Part shown: positions 47,571-60,989 of the stretch, piece after piece
Numbering within the stretch: position 1 is the first letter of the stretch
Layout: every line of letters starts with the position of its first letter
Origin: Plectrocnemia conspersa
Taxonomy: Eukaryota > Arthropoda > Insecta > Trichoptera > Polycentropodidae
Direction: 5' to 3'
Length of the DNA stretch: 64,000 bases
Assembly (NCBI GenBank): GCA_009617715.1
Contig: VTFK01000138.1
Span: 744,001 to 808,000, forward strand
Notes under the pieces: model-generated
The model's database searches: none
The model's input: only the letters and a program-made list of their open reading frames with translations
What the model was told of the DNA's origin: nothing
Made by a program: the position numbers and the translations under genes

Positions 47571-49189
47571 GTTCAAGTCGCAAATATTTATATTTGTGTT
47601 TATTGCGCTTTAAACGGAGCTCTGAAAAATGTCAATAAAATAACGTCTATAAACATATTTATTGCTGCTTGGGATTTTCATAATAACAGTATCCATAACA
47701 TGGCACATATAACTTTCTCCTCGAACCTATCCAGACGCTGCTTATCCTTCATTACAATAATTATAATGATATGCATCCATAAGTTGCTATATGTCCAATT
47801 AGTCTTATAATTAAATATGCGTAAAAAACAGTGTGTTTTCAGCTGCGTATTTAACGAAACATTTTATAACTAAAATATTGGAATTTTATAAGTAAAGCTA
47901 AAAGTAGGCGCAAAACCTGAAATTTAATAAAATTATAGATATTCGTTAATTTGACGCTCGCCGAGGGCCTTCTCGTTCAGGACACATGCGGACACAGCTG
48001 TGTTATTTTTATTGGCATATTTTGCTTGTCCAGATTTTTTCTGTCAAGTGTAATTAATATGTTGTATTTCCTCACGTCCCCAAGCAAATATATTTAATTA
48101 TATAAATAAAATAATATGTTTTAAAATATAAAACATTGTGTAATTAAATATATAAGCTGTAAAATAATATACTTCTTTCGTGTTTTGCGTGCTCGAATCA
48201 ACATTTGAATGTTTTCAAACTCTAAGGGGTGTGACTTCGCAGCCAGTAAGACGCAGTTGGAAACTAGTAATAATTTATTAGTTAATATTATATATTGCGA
48301 TAGACTATGATGGGCGAGATCGTTATTCTCCGAGCGGTGGCGGAGAAACTAGCGGAGGGATGATGTCAGTAGAAAATCCTTAGAGTTTTGTTTGGTGTGG
48401 CAGCGACTGTATTGTGGAGGTTGATCCCTTTCTGCTTCGGTGCTCATATGATTTAATTATTCAGGGCAGTGAAGCTCGCTTTAGAAAGTGACATTTGCTT
48501 GATGGGCATCTCCGAGGTTGAATTGTGCAACGGGGGTATTGAGGCATTACTGTACTTTTTGTCTTCCGGTGATATATTGTTTTCCGTGACCGTTCTCCAA
48601 CAAAAAATATTCATTCAATGCACTTGGGAATCCTTGCGTGCTATTTATATAAATTCATTTTTTCTAGTCGTAACCAGGGCAGTTGTGTGGTCCCATCCTC
48701 TACACTATTATCTAGTTTATTCTTATTGATGAATGCTCATTTTTGGTCAGAGTCATTTACGCAAGTTTCAAGAATAAGACCCCTGATGTATTTGTTCAAG
48801 ATAATTTGTTTTATGGAAATATTTGCTCGATTATAGTGAATACATTTCAAATTCGGTGAGACTATTTGTAGACAGAGATTAACTACGTTTTTTTTAAAGA
48901 TAATTAGTTAAATATAAATTATATTATTACGATATAAGTACCAACGTGTCAAATTTGCAATGAAAAAGTTAAGCCAAAAAAACAGAAAAATGTGAACCAA
49001 TAGATTCATTTCATTTTTATACTGACTATTAACTTTTAAGGCATTATTTATCCCTAGAATATATCTCCATATCTCCGACAATATCGATTTTACTCATTAC
49101 TTCTTTGTGATATTGAAAAATTTGGAAATCCAGGCGTCATTGACTATCTAAGTTAAAGAATTTGTCTATTGTTTTTTGTCGCACTGTGC

Positions 49190-49480
49190 TTACACTGCCT
49201 CAAATTGAAGCAATTTCTACAACCGTAATTCGCATTGTTCGCCGCGTTCGGAATTTATATTGCGCTTAGCGTATTACGCACGTAATGGTCGAGAGTCTCG
49301 AGGTCTCGATTGTCGGGAAAACGCAGAATTCATTGAAGGAAATGAAGAAAAAACCCTGTGGAAAATTGCCTTTCGCACTCCGTCGCCGGTTTTGTCTCGG
49401 CCTTATATGATAAGGCTAAATAATAAAAGAGGCTCCTCTTTTTCTCGTTGCAAAACTCCATAAAGGATTCATGCGGTAAT
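49190..49480. other. GC-richer island with a 67-codon frame
   Basis: A short open frame (49260-49463) exists, rich in R, S and N, but matches no family I know. The block is TE-free and CpG-rich compared with both sides. Candidate regulatory DNA rather than a gene. Confidence 0.25.
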
Positions 49481-51260
49481 CTGATCGGATTCAGATACGA
49501 AATTGTTATCTAAAAGCTTTATGTTGCGATTTTTATATAGGGGAAAAAGTGTTTGTTATTGGATCATATCTCACTCGGATATGTTTACCGTATGTGTGTA
49601 TTTTTATTTCGGACGTTTCTAGATAGGAATAAAATAAGAGTTATTGAAGCAGGGTAATGCGATTTCCATGTACTTAGCGATGTAAATGCGAGTATTTATT
49701 CAAGGGTCTAGGTTTGAATTGTAAGTGAATTTTGGTCGTATATGAAGATACATATCGAAGTGACTTTGATAAAATGAACACGATATGAAAATATAAATGT
49801 TACTCTGTATGTGTATAAGTTGATATTTGATTAGATTCGGGTTGAAATTTATTCGGTTTGATTATAAGGTTTGCGATCCGTTAACGTACTTTTGAACTAC
49901 GTGGCAATTAATAATATTAAATAATTATATTTGATAAATCAGTGACTTTTATATTGACTATATTTTCTTGAGTTAAAAACCGAATATATATAATGTATAC
50001 AACAAATAGCTCTAAATTAATATATAATACACCTCGTGATTTATGCACTCAGATATGGACGTAGACAAAGGGCATTGAAGATGCCCTGATAATATATGAT
50101 TCGTGATTCAAGATAGACATAATACGTCACGTCAAACCCCAAATAGATGTTCCTAGATAGGTCCCTAAAAGTAAAATTTCTCAATGGCTGATATTGGATT
50201 TTTCTTCTTTTAAATCAATATAAATAATGCTTAATTTATGGTACGTCTAAGGTATTTTTTTGTAATAGTTTTGCTTAGTCTTTTCGGAAGCAGAAGTAAT
50301 TAAAATAAAACTGTAATCTTGATACTTTTATAACATGATACGGAACAAATATATTTCGCGATACATTTGCTCCTCTAGGCTTCGACTAACAATAGCAAGT
50401 AACTTTAATTTATACCAATCGGTCTTTAGGTGCGCTCTCTCTCTGATCGTGTATCTAACACAGTGTGTCATCGTTCTATAAGTTAATTATATGATTACAT
50501 CGAGAATTGAGATTTATAGTTTGCGAAAGTCATACATCATTTATTCTGAGAAGGCTGCGGCGGTCTTTGGGGGTAGTTCGCCTCGCCCCAGTTAAGCCAG
50601 AGAAATACCCCAATGTGGATACAGGACATTGTGCGGTCTACTGGGTACACACGAGTTTGAATGCAAAATCTGCACGGTCTCGTAATTGACCGTTTTCAAT
50701 TCTCGTTGCTCCTCTCTATGGAGAAATCTCTAGAGTGCAGTTTTGGGTAGCGGCGTCTTTTGGTACGTGAAATTCGTTTTAGAATGCTTTCTGCTCGCGC
50801 AATTACACATTCTAGGCGCTTTGCTTATTTACGAAACGACGTATCGATTCGAGAGCAACAAGTGAAGTGTGCTCGGAACACGTAACACCTTTAATAACGT
50901 ACCAAAAAATACAGATATATGTGTGTATGCACGTTTCAATTATAGCGAAACTTCCACGCCGTATCCTCTGGAGACTAGACAGCAGGCAGTGTCGGCTTAA
51001 TTTATGTACGTTTCGTGGAATGTTACTTTTACTCATCGTAAAGAAGGGTGGTGAAGTTTTATTGCCGTGTGTAATAAGTGCGGCGCGTTTAAGACTTGAG
51101 ACGTGTTCTTCTTTTGCATCTTTTAATGGCGGCGCTTACAATCCCGGCAGGGTCCTTAAGGATCACCACAATTTGTTTTCTTTAGTATTACAAGATGCTA
51201 CAGCTCATTTGTTGTATTTGTCTTATTAGGATCATTAAATCTATGAATGTTTTTATATAA

Positions 51261-51545
51261 GAACGGAATAGCGTAGTCCGTAACGTCTCAGACTAGTAAC
51301 TCTGAAGTTGCGGGTTCGAGCCTCGGCAGCGGCACTCGAATTTTATTTATAAAAAATGCGCTATTATTAAAAAAAAACGACCCCAGCTGCATAATAATTT
51401 ATAATTATTAATATATATGTCACTGATTTCAGTCTGGTGGTTAATACTTACTTGTAGGTATTCATTATATCTGATTGACTTACTCAGTTGATACATATTT
51501 ACCCCGTTGTAACGCATTAGATTTAATAAAAAAAAAATAAAAAAA
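51261..51545 (+). mobile_element. tRNA-derived SINE, uninterrupted copy
   Basis: The tRNA-like head has an A-box-like TAGCGTAGTCCGTAACG, an anticodon stem-loop TCAGACTAGTAACTCTGA and a B box GGGTTCGAGCC (matches GGTTCGANNCC). The body (CCCAGCTGCA, GTCTGGTGGTTAATACTTAC, TTGACTTACTCAGTTG, TTGTAACGCATTAG) and an A-rich tail match the split SINE at 23897/25940. Transcription would be by RNA polymerase III from the internal boxes. Confidence 0.8.
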
Positions 51546-51704
51546 TATTCGACTCATTTTAAATTTTCTCAAAACTCAGCCTGCGACAGTGTCCATTATT
51601 TTATACTTGATTATTTTCATGGTAAGGATTCTATAAAATACTGATGCTATTTGGGATTAGTTTTTATGCTTCTTTCACATTGCTTTAATTTTTTTTATTT
51701 GACT

Positions 51705-52325
51705 GAGGATCGTGTTTTAATATTTTTTCTCGAGAAAAATGTCAAATCGAGCATTCATTTCTCGATTTAACATTTTTTCATTATATAAAATTAAATTTGT
51801 ACGAATATTTTTAAAAAGTTTACAACCACTGCCCTTTTTATAACGCTGCATAAGTAAAGGCGGGTTCATGCCTAATATGCACACTTGTTGGAAGGTTTTA
51901 ATAGGGGTCTGGGAATGACAAAAAAATGTTTACAAATTTTTAACACTCATTTTTGCTCAAGTAATGAAAGAATACACTCAGATAAAAAACCTTATGCCAT
52001 ATGTTTGTAAATATGCATACTTTTTTGGAAGATCGGAAGTATTTGAATGATCAACAATTTTTTGCGATTTTCTATTACTCTAACCGGCCGGCGGCTTTAT
52101 CTTTGTTTTAGTGATCTAAGAACCCGCTCCGATAATATTTAATTACGCATGGGAATCGGCATGAAAAACAATTTTTTTATAATCCAAAAAGGTTTTTTTA
52201 TATTGTTTTTGTAAAATAGCAACAACTGTTATTGACAATTGTCTCACGATTATTATTGACAGCTGAAGGGCCTTTAATTTTTTTGTTAAAACAATTGGAA
52301 CATATCAATTCTGAGACGTTTGACA
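51705..52325. repeat. dispersed repeat, copy B (inverted copy at 13690-14315)
   Basis: Reverse-complement match to 13690-14315 over about 620 bp, including CTATTACTCTAACCGGCCGG and GGTTCATGCCTAATATGC. See copy A. Confidence 0.65.
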
Positions 52326-52589
52326 AATATTAAAAAAATAAAAGCACGTGCACGCAACTTACTATACTACAATAAATGTGTCGGCCAAACCTTACAAAAT
52401 GACTTTAGTAATACAACTAGACAAGTTCCAGACCGGAAATCCCAAGGGACATAACGGAGGGTCTCGATATATCTGATTCACCCTTGCCATTGACATGTTG
52501 ATATTTACTTTCAACCCGACCACTTTACAGATCGAACTTGCGCTTTTGCCCGTGTCATTTTTTCTTGTCTCGTCCCACGCACCGCCTTC

Positions 52590-52780
52590 CACGAGGATGT
52601 TCACCTAATGATTAATTCGAGGTCTTTGGCCCGAGTCTTGCGGCCCTTTTGTTGCTGCGCGTAAATTGCAGGCCCTCCCCGCCGGCCCAATTACCCGAAA
52701 AGTGTCCGTGGGCCTTAATAAATTATATTCTCCGAGATTGGAGTTAAGGGGTCACACGCAGTCTTAACTCGAATATGTGT
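52590..52780. other. GC-richer TE-free island, candidate regulatory element
   Basis: About 190 bp of markedly GC-rich sequence (GGCCCTCCCCGCCGGCCCAA, AAGTGTCCGTGGGCC) in AT-rich DNA. No frame or repeat. Confidence 0.3.
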
Positions 52781-53349
52781 TGACGCAGTATGACCATCAC
52801 ACTCTAGGGGCTGCGATATAAACTAGCGTGACTATGGCAATTTGTCAGTATATTATAGGGATATGAGGGGAGGATGGGTTAGCGTTGCGTGTCGCCTTCG
52901 GCTACGAATGTCATGTCCGTTCGATTGCTATTTTTTTCTACTATATGGTAGAAGGATTTGTGTGTGAAATATGAACGTGACCTCAGCGAGGTCGTACGTT
53001 GACTGATATTGCTGCAATTGTTTGTTCGCTTTTTTGTCGTATTGTTTCGGTGCTGTGGGTTCCGGTGTTGTTTTACCTTTCCTGTATTAGATGAAATTGT
53101 ATTGTAAACAACTTTAACTTAACTAAAGAAATAACTAAAACGTTAACCTAGTTTCTTGTAGATCAATAATATGGTAGTAGTGTGTTAACATTGCAATGCA
53201 GAACTACAGAGAATCACCGTAAGATGTCTATCATAATCTATATGGTTTTGATACCATTATCTATTCTTCCAGATGGAAAAATAAATCATTCCTTGTTGAG
53301 TACATTGTTATGTAACTGCTAAAATTTAAGTTGCATGCCATACAGTGCT

Positions 53350-53490
53350 GGCAAGAAGAATAGATTCGACTAAACCGCGGACGGATTAAGGATAAATACC
53401 ACTGAGATTAGAGCAGTAGAGAAATGGAATTTTGTTGAAGCTGGAGCTGAGGAGACCATACAAAATTTACTACTCCACTGCTCTAGATTT
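53350..53490 (+). pseudogene. LINE 3' fragment
   Basis: A short frame ends 'AGAEETIQNLLLHCSRF', the conserved C-terminal C-A-E-E-T-x-x-H-L-L-x-x-C zinc-like motif of LINE polyproteins (first Cys lost). Preceding text is compatible but broken. Confidence 0.45.
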
Positions 53491-54804
53491 TTTAAATTTA
53501 ATTATAAATTGGATTAATTGTGTTATATAATATTTTTTATTAAAAAAATATTTTGAGTGTTATGATATGATTACGTTTTAAAGTGTCCCTGAAATAAAAA
53601 AAATCAATTAAAATAAAATACTTGGGGCATTCGGAATGGAGTTGAAGCAGATATTTTAACGTTAGAGTAAAGCAAATAAAAAAATTAGAATATATGTAGT
53701 ATCGCTTATTTAGCAGACAATTAAAACTTCTTCTAGAATCTCCCAATTTTACTATGCTCATTCTAAAATATTATTATTCATATTGTAATTCACACAATGG
53801 CTCGCGCGAGAGGAGCATTCTCAAGCGCTGACGTCTTGGCGCGACGGGGAAGAATAAGGGACGAGATCGTGACTCTCTAGGGCAGGGGTGGCCAACCCAA
53901 ATGATCTTGCGGGCCACTTTAGAAATGCATATAAAATTATATATTCCCATATTAGATTATAAATATTTCTTGGAGTGAAAAATTGAAACATAATGCGTTA
54001 TTATTATTATGTTTACTATTACTCTTACATGTAATTCAATTATTCTGCGTGTCCATACTTGAAACTCATGAATAAAACAGGCAATATCTGTCATACTATA
54101 TTCGCAAGAATATTATTTTAAAATCAAAGTTATTTTTTTCTTATAGTAATTCGTGAGCGTGTCCTTGATTTTATATGTTTTATTATGGAGAATACTTATT
54201 CACATATGTTTGTACTTCTAAAAACTGAAATTATACTTCGAGCATAACTCTTTATATTTTTATAACTAGTTTACCGTATTATGTAAGAATTTCATATTTA
54301 CTTGGATTGTAAAAAAATACATAATTTTGTATTTTTTTTTTTTTAATTGATTTTTGAAAAATTCTAATTTGGATTTAAATCACTTTATGTCAAATAAAGT
54401 TCATAGGAAAGTTTACTTTTTCCTTTTAATTTTAAATTAAGAAATTTAAATGCTCAGTTATATCAGCTGAAAATGCAAGATCCCAACATGAACTAGATTT
54501 AGAAAGTGCCGGTACGGTTTTAATTTTTTCGATCATAAATATTTAAATTTCATCTCAAGGCTGAAAAAAACGTTTCAACAAAAAACTTCACTGTGATAAA
54601 ATAAATCACCATATTCTGCATCAATTGATTTTGTTCAACGCCAAGCAAATTTCTATGAACTGTAGGCCACCATTTTCAACCCTTTAAATTATTATGAAAG
54701 AGAAACATTATTTACCTGAAAATCACTGTTTACTTTCCTTTTATTAATTTTAACATAAAAGTGAAAAAATAAGCACAGAAATAACAAGTTTTAAAACCAC
54801 TGTC

Positions 54805-55118
54805 AGGGCTGCCACACACAAATATTATATGTAATTTATATTGTATGTTATTTATATTATATGTTTTGGTAGTTTTTTAATATTTGTATGGGACACGATA
54901 ATTTCCGTTGTTTTAATCAAAAATCTTTTATCAAAATGGCAGCAGCTTCCATATATTTAAAAAAATTTTCAACTATGTCAAAAATTTTTAAAAAATAGTA
55001 AATATGGCAATAATGTTATAATATAAACAAAAACAAAATTCAAATTCAAAAAATGTTATTTTTTTACAAAACATTGTGTTTTTTTTATCATTTAAAAAAA
55101 ATATTGTAGCAGCCCTAA
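54805..55118. mobile_element. MITE inside the hAT relic
   Basis: It starts AGGGCTGCCACACA and ends with the complement type (TGTAGCAGCCCT). About 314 bp, AT-rich, non-coding. Target duplication unclear. Confidence 0.5.
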
Positions 55119-55254
55119 CAACGTCTGTATGCTCGATCGTAAATAATAAAAGAATGGTTCAAAAATTGCACATTTTAACGATCACATTCCATTTAATAGA
55201 TGTCTCTGTATTAAATTAACAAAAAAAAAATCGAATTTATTAATAAATGTGTCC

Positions 55255-55343
55255 GTAATAACATTTGCGTGCCTGCACGCGCTGGCACTTGACGGTCCGA
55301 CCGCTTTGGCGTGCGGGCACGTCACTGGCGTCTAAAGGGTTAA
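55255..55343. mobile_element. piggyBac-like terminus
   Basis: GGCGTCTAAAGGG followed by TTAA (55340-55343) reads in reverse as TTAA-CCCTTTAGACGCC, a piggyBac-type end (TTAA target, CCC start). The adjoining GC-rich sequence contains an inverted pair (GCGTGCCTGCACGC; GGCGTGCGGGCACG). The other end was not identified. Confidence 0.4.
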
Positions 55344-56462
55344 GAAAGACTTTAAACTGGTGATGAGATAATCCATTTTTTTAATGTAATATACTGTGCT
55401 TACTACAGTGGGCATTACAGAAAATTACCATTAATTCAATGATTTTACTACACAATGACTGTTGGTGTATGATATAATATAATTGCAATGGTTTCTATTT
55501 TTGGCGCCGTCTGTAATAATACAAGTAAGTGATTCCCAATTCAATTCACGTTCGTTAACTCTTTCTGATACTTTTAAAAATATATTTTCACTTTTTTCAA
55601 AGGCTTTTAAGCCCTTTAACGCTGCTACTAATTATTTCAAAATTATAATTAATTATACGAAGTAAAACAATAAATTGAGCAGCACTACTTGTCTTTACAT
55701 TCATCGATTGCCAATGAAAAATGTGTAAACCTAAATGTATTTTCTTTTAGCTCTTTGATCCGTCTCATAACTGTACTACCAGATAAACTTATATCGCCGA
55801 TTTTTTACTTTTTCTTCAGCTATTGCCAAAAGACATTTTTTTAATAAATTCGTTATCAGTAAAAGGTCGACTTTGGCAATAATTTGGGCAATACGGTAGC
55901 TGGCCCTAGCTGCGGCAACATTTTGATTTGTAATTTTCAAATTTATTTGATAAGCCCTCTTTATGTTCTTAAATTTTGCTTAAGCAATTCTCGAAGTTCT
56001 TTAAATTTTTCACGATATTATTCTTACGTTATATGGTTTTAAATTGTAATATTTGATTACAGCAATAGTTTCCTTACACATAAAACAAATACATTTACTC
56101 GCGCAAGGTAAAAAAATAACAATCCATTGTTCTTTAAAAATAGGGCAATCACTATCTATCTTACTTTTATTTTATTTGACATTTTGGATATGAATTTTTA
56201 AATCTAAAATTAATATTTTAAAAATTAACCTTTTAAAGTATAAAAATTATTTAAAAATTTTTTAACCATGTAAAATTTGGGCTACCAAATAAAAACAATT
56301 TTGATTTTGGGCGGAGATGAGCGTTGGTTTCTAGGCAGATAGATATTACGTTATACTTTGAAAGATAATTCGTAACTGAACTTCAATGTTTCAAGAATAA
56401 TTTTGGATATTATAGATTTTTCTATCTATCTTAGTTTTACATTTGTCAATGTTGTGGGTAAG

Positions 56463-56662
56463 GGTCATTGTTTGAGATAAACAAAGTACGTCGGTTAAAT
56501 TATTGGAAGCAAAGTTGCACGTGTTTGGATATTTTCAGTTTATAAAAGATTTTTCTTTTTATGTATGCGTGTCTTACATTCAAGTCAATTTTACAAAAAA
56601 GGGTCTTTGTTTCAGTTAAATAAAACATGAGGGTTAAATATTTAGAAGTAAAGTTGCACGTA
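56463..56662. repeat. diverged tandem duplication, ~136-bp period
   Basis: GGTCATTGTTTGAGATAAAC...AAGTTGCACGTG at 56463-56522 recurs in changed form at 56599-56662 (GGTCTTTGTTTCAGTTAAAT...AAGTTGCACGTA). Non-coding. Confidence 0.4.
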
Positions 56663-58569
56663 TTCTGTTTCCATGCATCGTAAATTTTAGGAATCTACCA
56701 GTGTTTGTCCTTATCGCTTATACTTGTTGTAAAGATCTATTTTTTAATTTTGTTAATATGTAGACATTATTTTCGGGTCAGATAAAAAACGGGCCACTAA
56801 AGCTCGGAGCTTTGACGGATTGTCGACACCTTGCCTTAGCAACTTAAAAACTGCTTCATTGAGTATAATTCAAAGCTTAATTGAAATATATTTTTTTGGT
56901 TGTTTAAACACATTTAGAATCTACGACGTGGGGCACATATCGACGTAAAATATATACGGTGTTTAAAAGGTTAAATCAAATTGCATTCGGTATGAAAATA
57001 AAAATAAGTCACATAGGCAGAAATAGATTTGCATGATTAATGATTCTCTGGTGGTCAATTTTATGTTGCAAAGTGAAGCATATATTTCACTCACAATTCA
57101 AGAAAAAACAAATTTTATTATATAAATAATATTGCCGCTGCCATTGCTATTATGATGTATGCAATTCGGTCCATAACCGTCTCTGTTCAACCCATAGAAA
57201 ACATCATGGACATCGTTGCATTGAATATATTATAAATTATTAATAAATTATGTATAGTAATATTCAATACATCAAAATTTATATCCTATACCATTTCACA
57301 TATTTTGTTATGAGTTAATTGTAGTTAATACTGTCGTTAGACGCTAGAAGTTAAAATAAATGCATGGTAATTATAACGGCTCAATTTAATTGCTTGTCAA
57401 AAATAGATATCTAATGTTAATGAATTAATTGTCAAGATCGTTATCGATCGTATATAATTTCACATATCCCAACGATTTATGCACATTAGCAAACGCTTAC
57501 TCAGACATAACTGAACGTAGTCGTTACACATTAGTTCCAATCGTTAAATCCATCCACTCGAGATTATCTTGTTGGTTGTTACAATATTAGTTTTAGCGCC
57601 AACTTTCTGCTCCTAATAGGACATAAGCTAATAATCTAGCACCGCACAGAGGAGGCTGTGAAAATTCCTCGGCAATCGAGAACAAAGCAATTGTCCGCAG
57701 CATTATTGCGCTTTGAAGCAGGTTTACGAATGTTGTTCGATAATGATCCTGTCGAAGAGCTGTTTTGTGTTGCTTGTGTCTCGAGGAGTTGATGAAATTA
57801 TCAACCGTTACGAGTAGAAAGTAGGAGATTGAATTGGCAACATCCGAGTCTGGAGTATTTGTTCAGGAGAGTTTCCACTCCTGGAATGCGAGCCATACTT
57901 GTAAAGTTATTACTTTATGACAACATATTAAATGTATTTAATGGTTTTGGATTCAATATTCTATATAGTGTACTATTATTAAACGTGTGCTGGAAATGCC
58001 AAAAGATAAACATCAATGTCTTCATTAGTACGTATTGTCTTAATGCCTAATAATTATAAGTTATATCATAGAATTATTTATGAGGAATTTCGCTAACCTT
58101 AATGTTGCATTTTTTCTTACAACATAATGCTAATTTTATCTATGGGAAACGTTTCTTGAATACGAAATGTGTTATTATATTATTATAATAATAGGCAATA
58201 ATGCGCTACTTATGCAGGCAAATAAATTGCGTATTTTTGCTAATAACACTTCACGGTCCAAAACTGCAATGAAACAACACATTCATTTACGTGTCATTAT
58301 CATAGAAATGTATTGTAATAAAAGGGGTGCCGCATATTATAGTATCCTAACAATTACATATTTTGTATAATTATATTATATTATTATATTTAATATGTCT
58401 ATCTAGACACTCATACAGTCTTTGACCGATATACATAGTTAGTCTTTAGGACTTTGCTCAAAACAATGGAACTATTCCGAATCCCCTTAGCCACTACACC
58501 CTTCCTTGATAAAAATGCCGTCTATTTCAACTCTGTACAATCGTACTACATACTTTTGAATAAAATCTG

Positions 58570-58930
58570 GTTAAGCTTGCCGAGAGCGGAGGGGAGGGGG
58601 GGAAGGCACAAATTTCCGGGGCCCAAGAACAAAAAATCATAGAAGGAATATGTTTATAAAAAAGTAAAAACAGACTTCAAATAACGAATCTAAACTAAAC
58701 TAGTTGTTTGAGATGTATGTACTGATGTATTTCAGGTATAAGTTTCTATAGCCCTTTTTTATACATTCAATAAATAAAAGGAGTGGAACATTGCCTTCAA
58801 AAGCACCCACTTTCTAGGTAGTATTTTCACAATAAACATTATTCAAAGCAACGGATTGTAGTTTTTTTTTGACGCGGCTCTGTTTGTGTTAAAATTTGTT
58901 TGCAAATTATTCTTGACTTTATTGCGTTTT
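58570..58930. repeat. dispersed repeat, copy B (inverted copy at 38045-38385)
   Basis: CACCCACTTTCTAGG, GACGCGGCTCTGTTTGTG and AAATTTCCGGGGCCC match the complement of 38045-38385. It abuts the Harbinger-like copy 2. Confidence 0.6.
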
Positions 58931-58951
58931 GAACTTTTAAAAAATATTAGA

Positions 58952-59897
58952 GAGTAAAGTGGGAGTGATTCAGTCGACTTGGTCAGCTTCAAGCGCTTCC
59001 GAACATTGTCGGCAAAAGGACTGGAGTCAAAGGGACCAAAATCGGAGCTGCTCTTTCGAGCGCGAGCGATGAGATACTTCCCCTTTCGCTCTCTCGCTTG
59101 TTAAGTGACGAGAGTGAGAGAGATAATGATATGGTGTTTCGCAAATTGAGATAAAACGAGTAACTTAGTTCAATTTCAGTATGGTCGTAGGCGTCCTATG
59201 GTCAACACGCATGTCGAGCGCTGCATCGTAGTCACGTGGTCAAGTTATAATACCACATGCTTATCGGGAACTTTAACAGACTCTTACTGACATCTTTGAA
59301 TATTTTAGGGCACCAAAAGGGATTAATTATATTTTTGATAGTATATTCTTCTAACAGATATCGTTATTATATTTTTTTCATATAAAATTAAATAATTAGT
59401 GGTACTTGATTTTGTTCAAAAAAATCGTTTCGAATATCCTTATGTGTTTTCCTAGATCGGTTTATATAAATGTCACACCATTACGAATTCTTATTTAGAA
59501 TCGATGGCGACAAATTCTAGGATAGTCACAGATGTGGTGTTCGTATTCTGAAGTATCATTTTTATGCTTTATGGCATTTTGCAAAAGCCGACAAAGATTT
59601 TGCGTAAATTGAATATTTATGACCGAAAAGTTTTCACTGATATTGTATTGGTGAGTGCCTACACAAACTTTTATAATTATCAGCAGTAGCGTCATTTTAA
59701 TAATATGACAATTTAAAAATTGCGATTATTTGGCACATTTTTCGATCGCGCGCAAATATGCCGGCTGTACGTGACAGAAGCCGCCGTCCGGACGGTATAT
59801 GAAATTTGTGGCAGTGTGGTCGCTTACTCGAAGTCGTAGTTCTCGTAGTTCAGTTGTAACTTTGGTTCGGACAGCTTCCAGAGAGTGTAGGCAGGCA
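58952..59897. mobile_element. PIF/Harbinger-like element, copy 2 (left end lost)
   Basis: Nearly the same as 16650-17580 over about 930 bp, including the right terminus (GAGAGTGTAGGCAGGCA) followed by TTA. The left ~110 bp, including the terminal repeat, are missing, yet TTA also precedes the truncated start (58949-58951), which may be chance. Non-coding. Confidence 0.7.
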
Positions 59898-60117
59898 TTA
59901 GAATAAAATACATATATTCAAAAATATTTTTGAATTATCAGTTTTCAGTGATGAATTATTATTAATAGTTAAAAGCGGTTGGAGGTCCCGACCTCCGCGT
60001 TTAATCAACCAGACTTGTGATACTAATATTTGGCTATTTTGTCTGAAAAGTATTCCGACTATAGGGCATCGAGTTGTAAACCATTTGTCTGTTGAATTTA
60101 AGCTCTTTCTCATATCC

Positions 60118-60303
60118 TCAACGCACGTTTGTGGCGTTTACGTGACCTCGATGATGTTTACCCTTCCGCGTCGACTCGCTTCGTGATTGCTGTTGGCGAT
60201 CTTCTGCAATTTGTCGATTGGCCAACTCAAAAGCTCTTTCCACCTCTTCCGTATTCACCATATTTAACATTATAACCTCCCGTTTTAAGGTCACATAGGT
60301 CAC
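60118..60303 (-). other. unassigned minus-strand ORF, 61 codons
   Basis: Reads 'NTEEVERAFELANRQIAEDR' and a basic, Q/S-rich tail ('RKGKHHRGHV'). It looks protein-like (charged helix) but has no family I recognise and no splice evidence. It could be part of a TE or a small host exon. Confidence 0.3.
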
Positions 60304-60989
60304 GTGTTGCTCGAGAAATCTGCGGTATCATTCATGTATGCATAGTTCACGTCACAAGTTAGCAAATGAAACTTTCCGAACTACGTTATGTATCCATAAC
60401 GAAATTCCTGATGACGTATGTTGTTTTGTGTGTATTTTTTGTTTCGTATCCTCGCGTGTTTACTCGCCGAGAGCGACCCACACAAGCTCCTTAAAAGGAT
60501 CGACGACTTAAACTCGTTTTTTATTTTATTTTTCTAGAATGACCGTTATCGTAATGCGTTGTGCCTTTTTTTACTAACCTCTGGAATGCGAACGATGAAA
60601 GTGGCGCGACAGTGTGATTCATTAAATAATCAATGTTGTATTGTTGATTAATTTAGAATATTAATTTGATATTCAAATTACACTCCACATTAAGTTTGTA
60701 CTGTAAGATATCTGTTTACTCTTTCTAAAAACCGCTTTCCGATATATGGATATTTTGATTTAATCATGTGTTTATTTACATTGAATTTTAATCGTGTCGT
60801 GCGATACGATTAAATTTATATTTTGTATTTTTATTCTTCTTATTATTATAATCTTATCTGGAGGTTTAGCATAACTAATAAAGGTTGAATGTCATAGTAA
60901 ATTAACTGCAAAATAAATTTGAATTATGGATGATCGAATCTTCAAAGTTTCTCCCTGGGTCCGAAATTTTCCGGATCCCGCCTTCTATC

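Larger units (their letters stand above)
53884..56130 (-). mobile_element. hAT transposon relic with transposase pieces (BED/GTF2IRD2-FAM200 group)
   Basis: The left end CAGGGGTGGCCAACCC (53884) and ACTCATGAATAAAACAGGCA (54064) match the hAT MITE at 25143. On the minus strand a transposase is readable from about 56110 to 54340: 'CICFMCKETIAVIKYYNLK' (zinc region), 'ASYRIAQIIAK', 'LLKKCLLAIAEEK', then 'SENIFLKVSERVNELGIT' with 'TDGA', and after an interruption 'EYGDLFYHSEV' and 'DLAFSADITEHLNF'. It is interrupted by about 54720-55343. The right terminus was not found. Dead, with many stops. Confidence 0.75.

Noticed and set aside
56940..58500. Short frames in AT-rich DNA (e.g. 57829-58050)
   Set aside because: Composition-driven, no family, no splice support.
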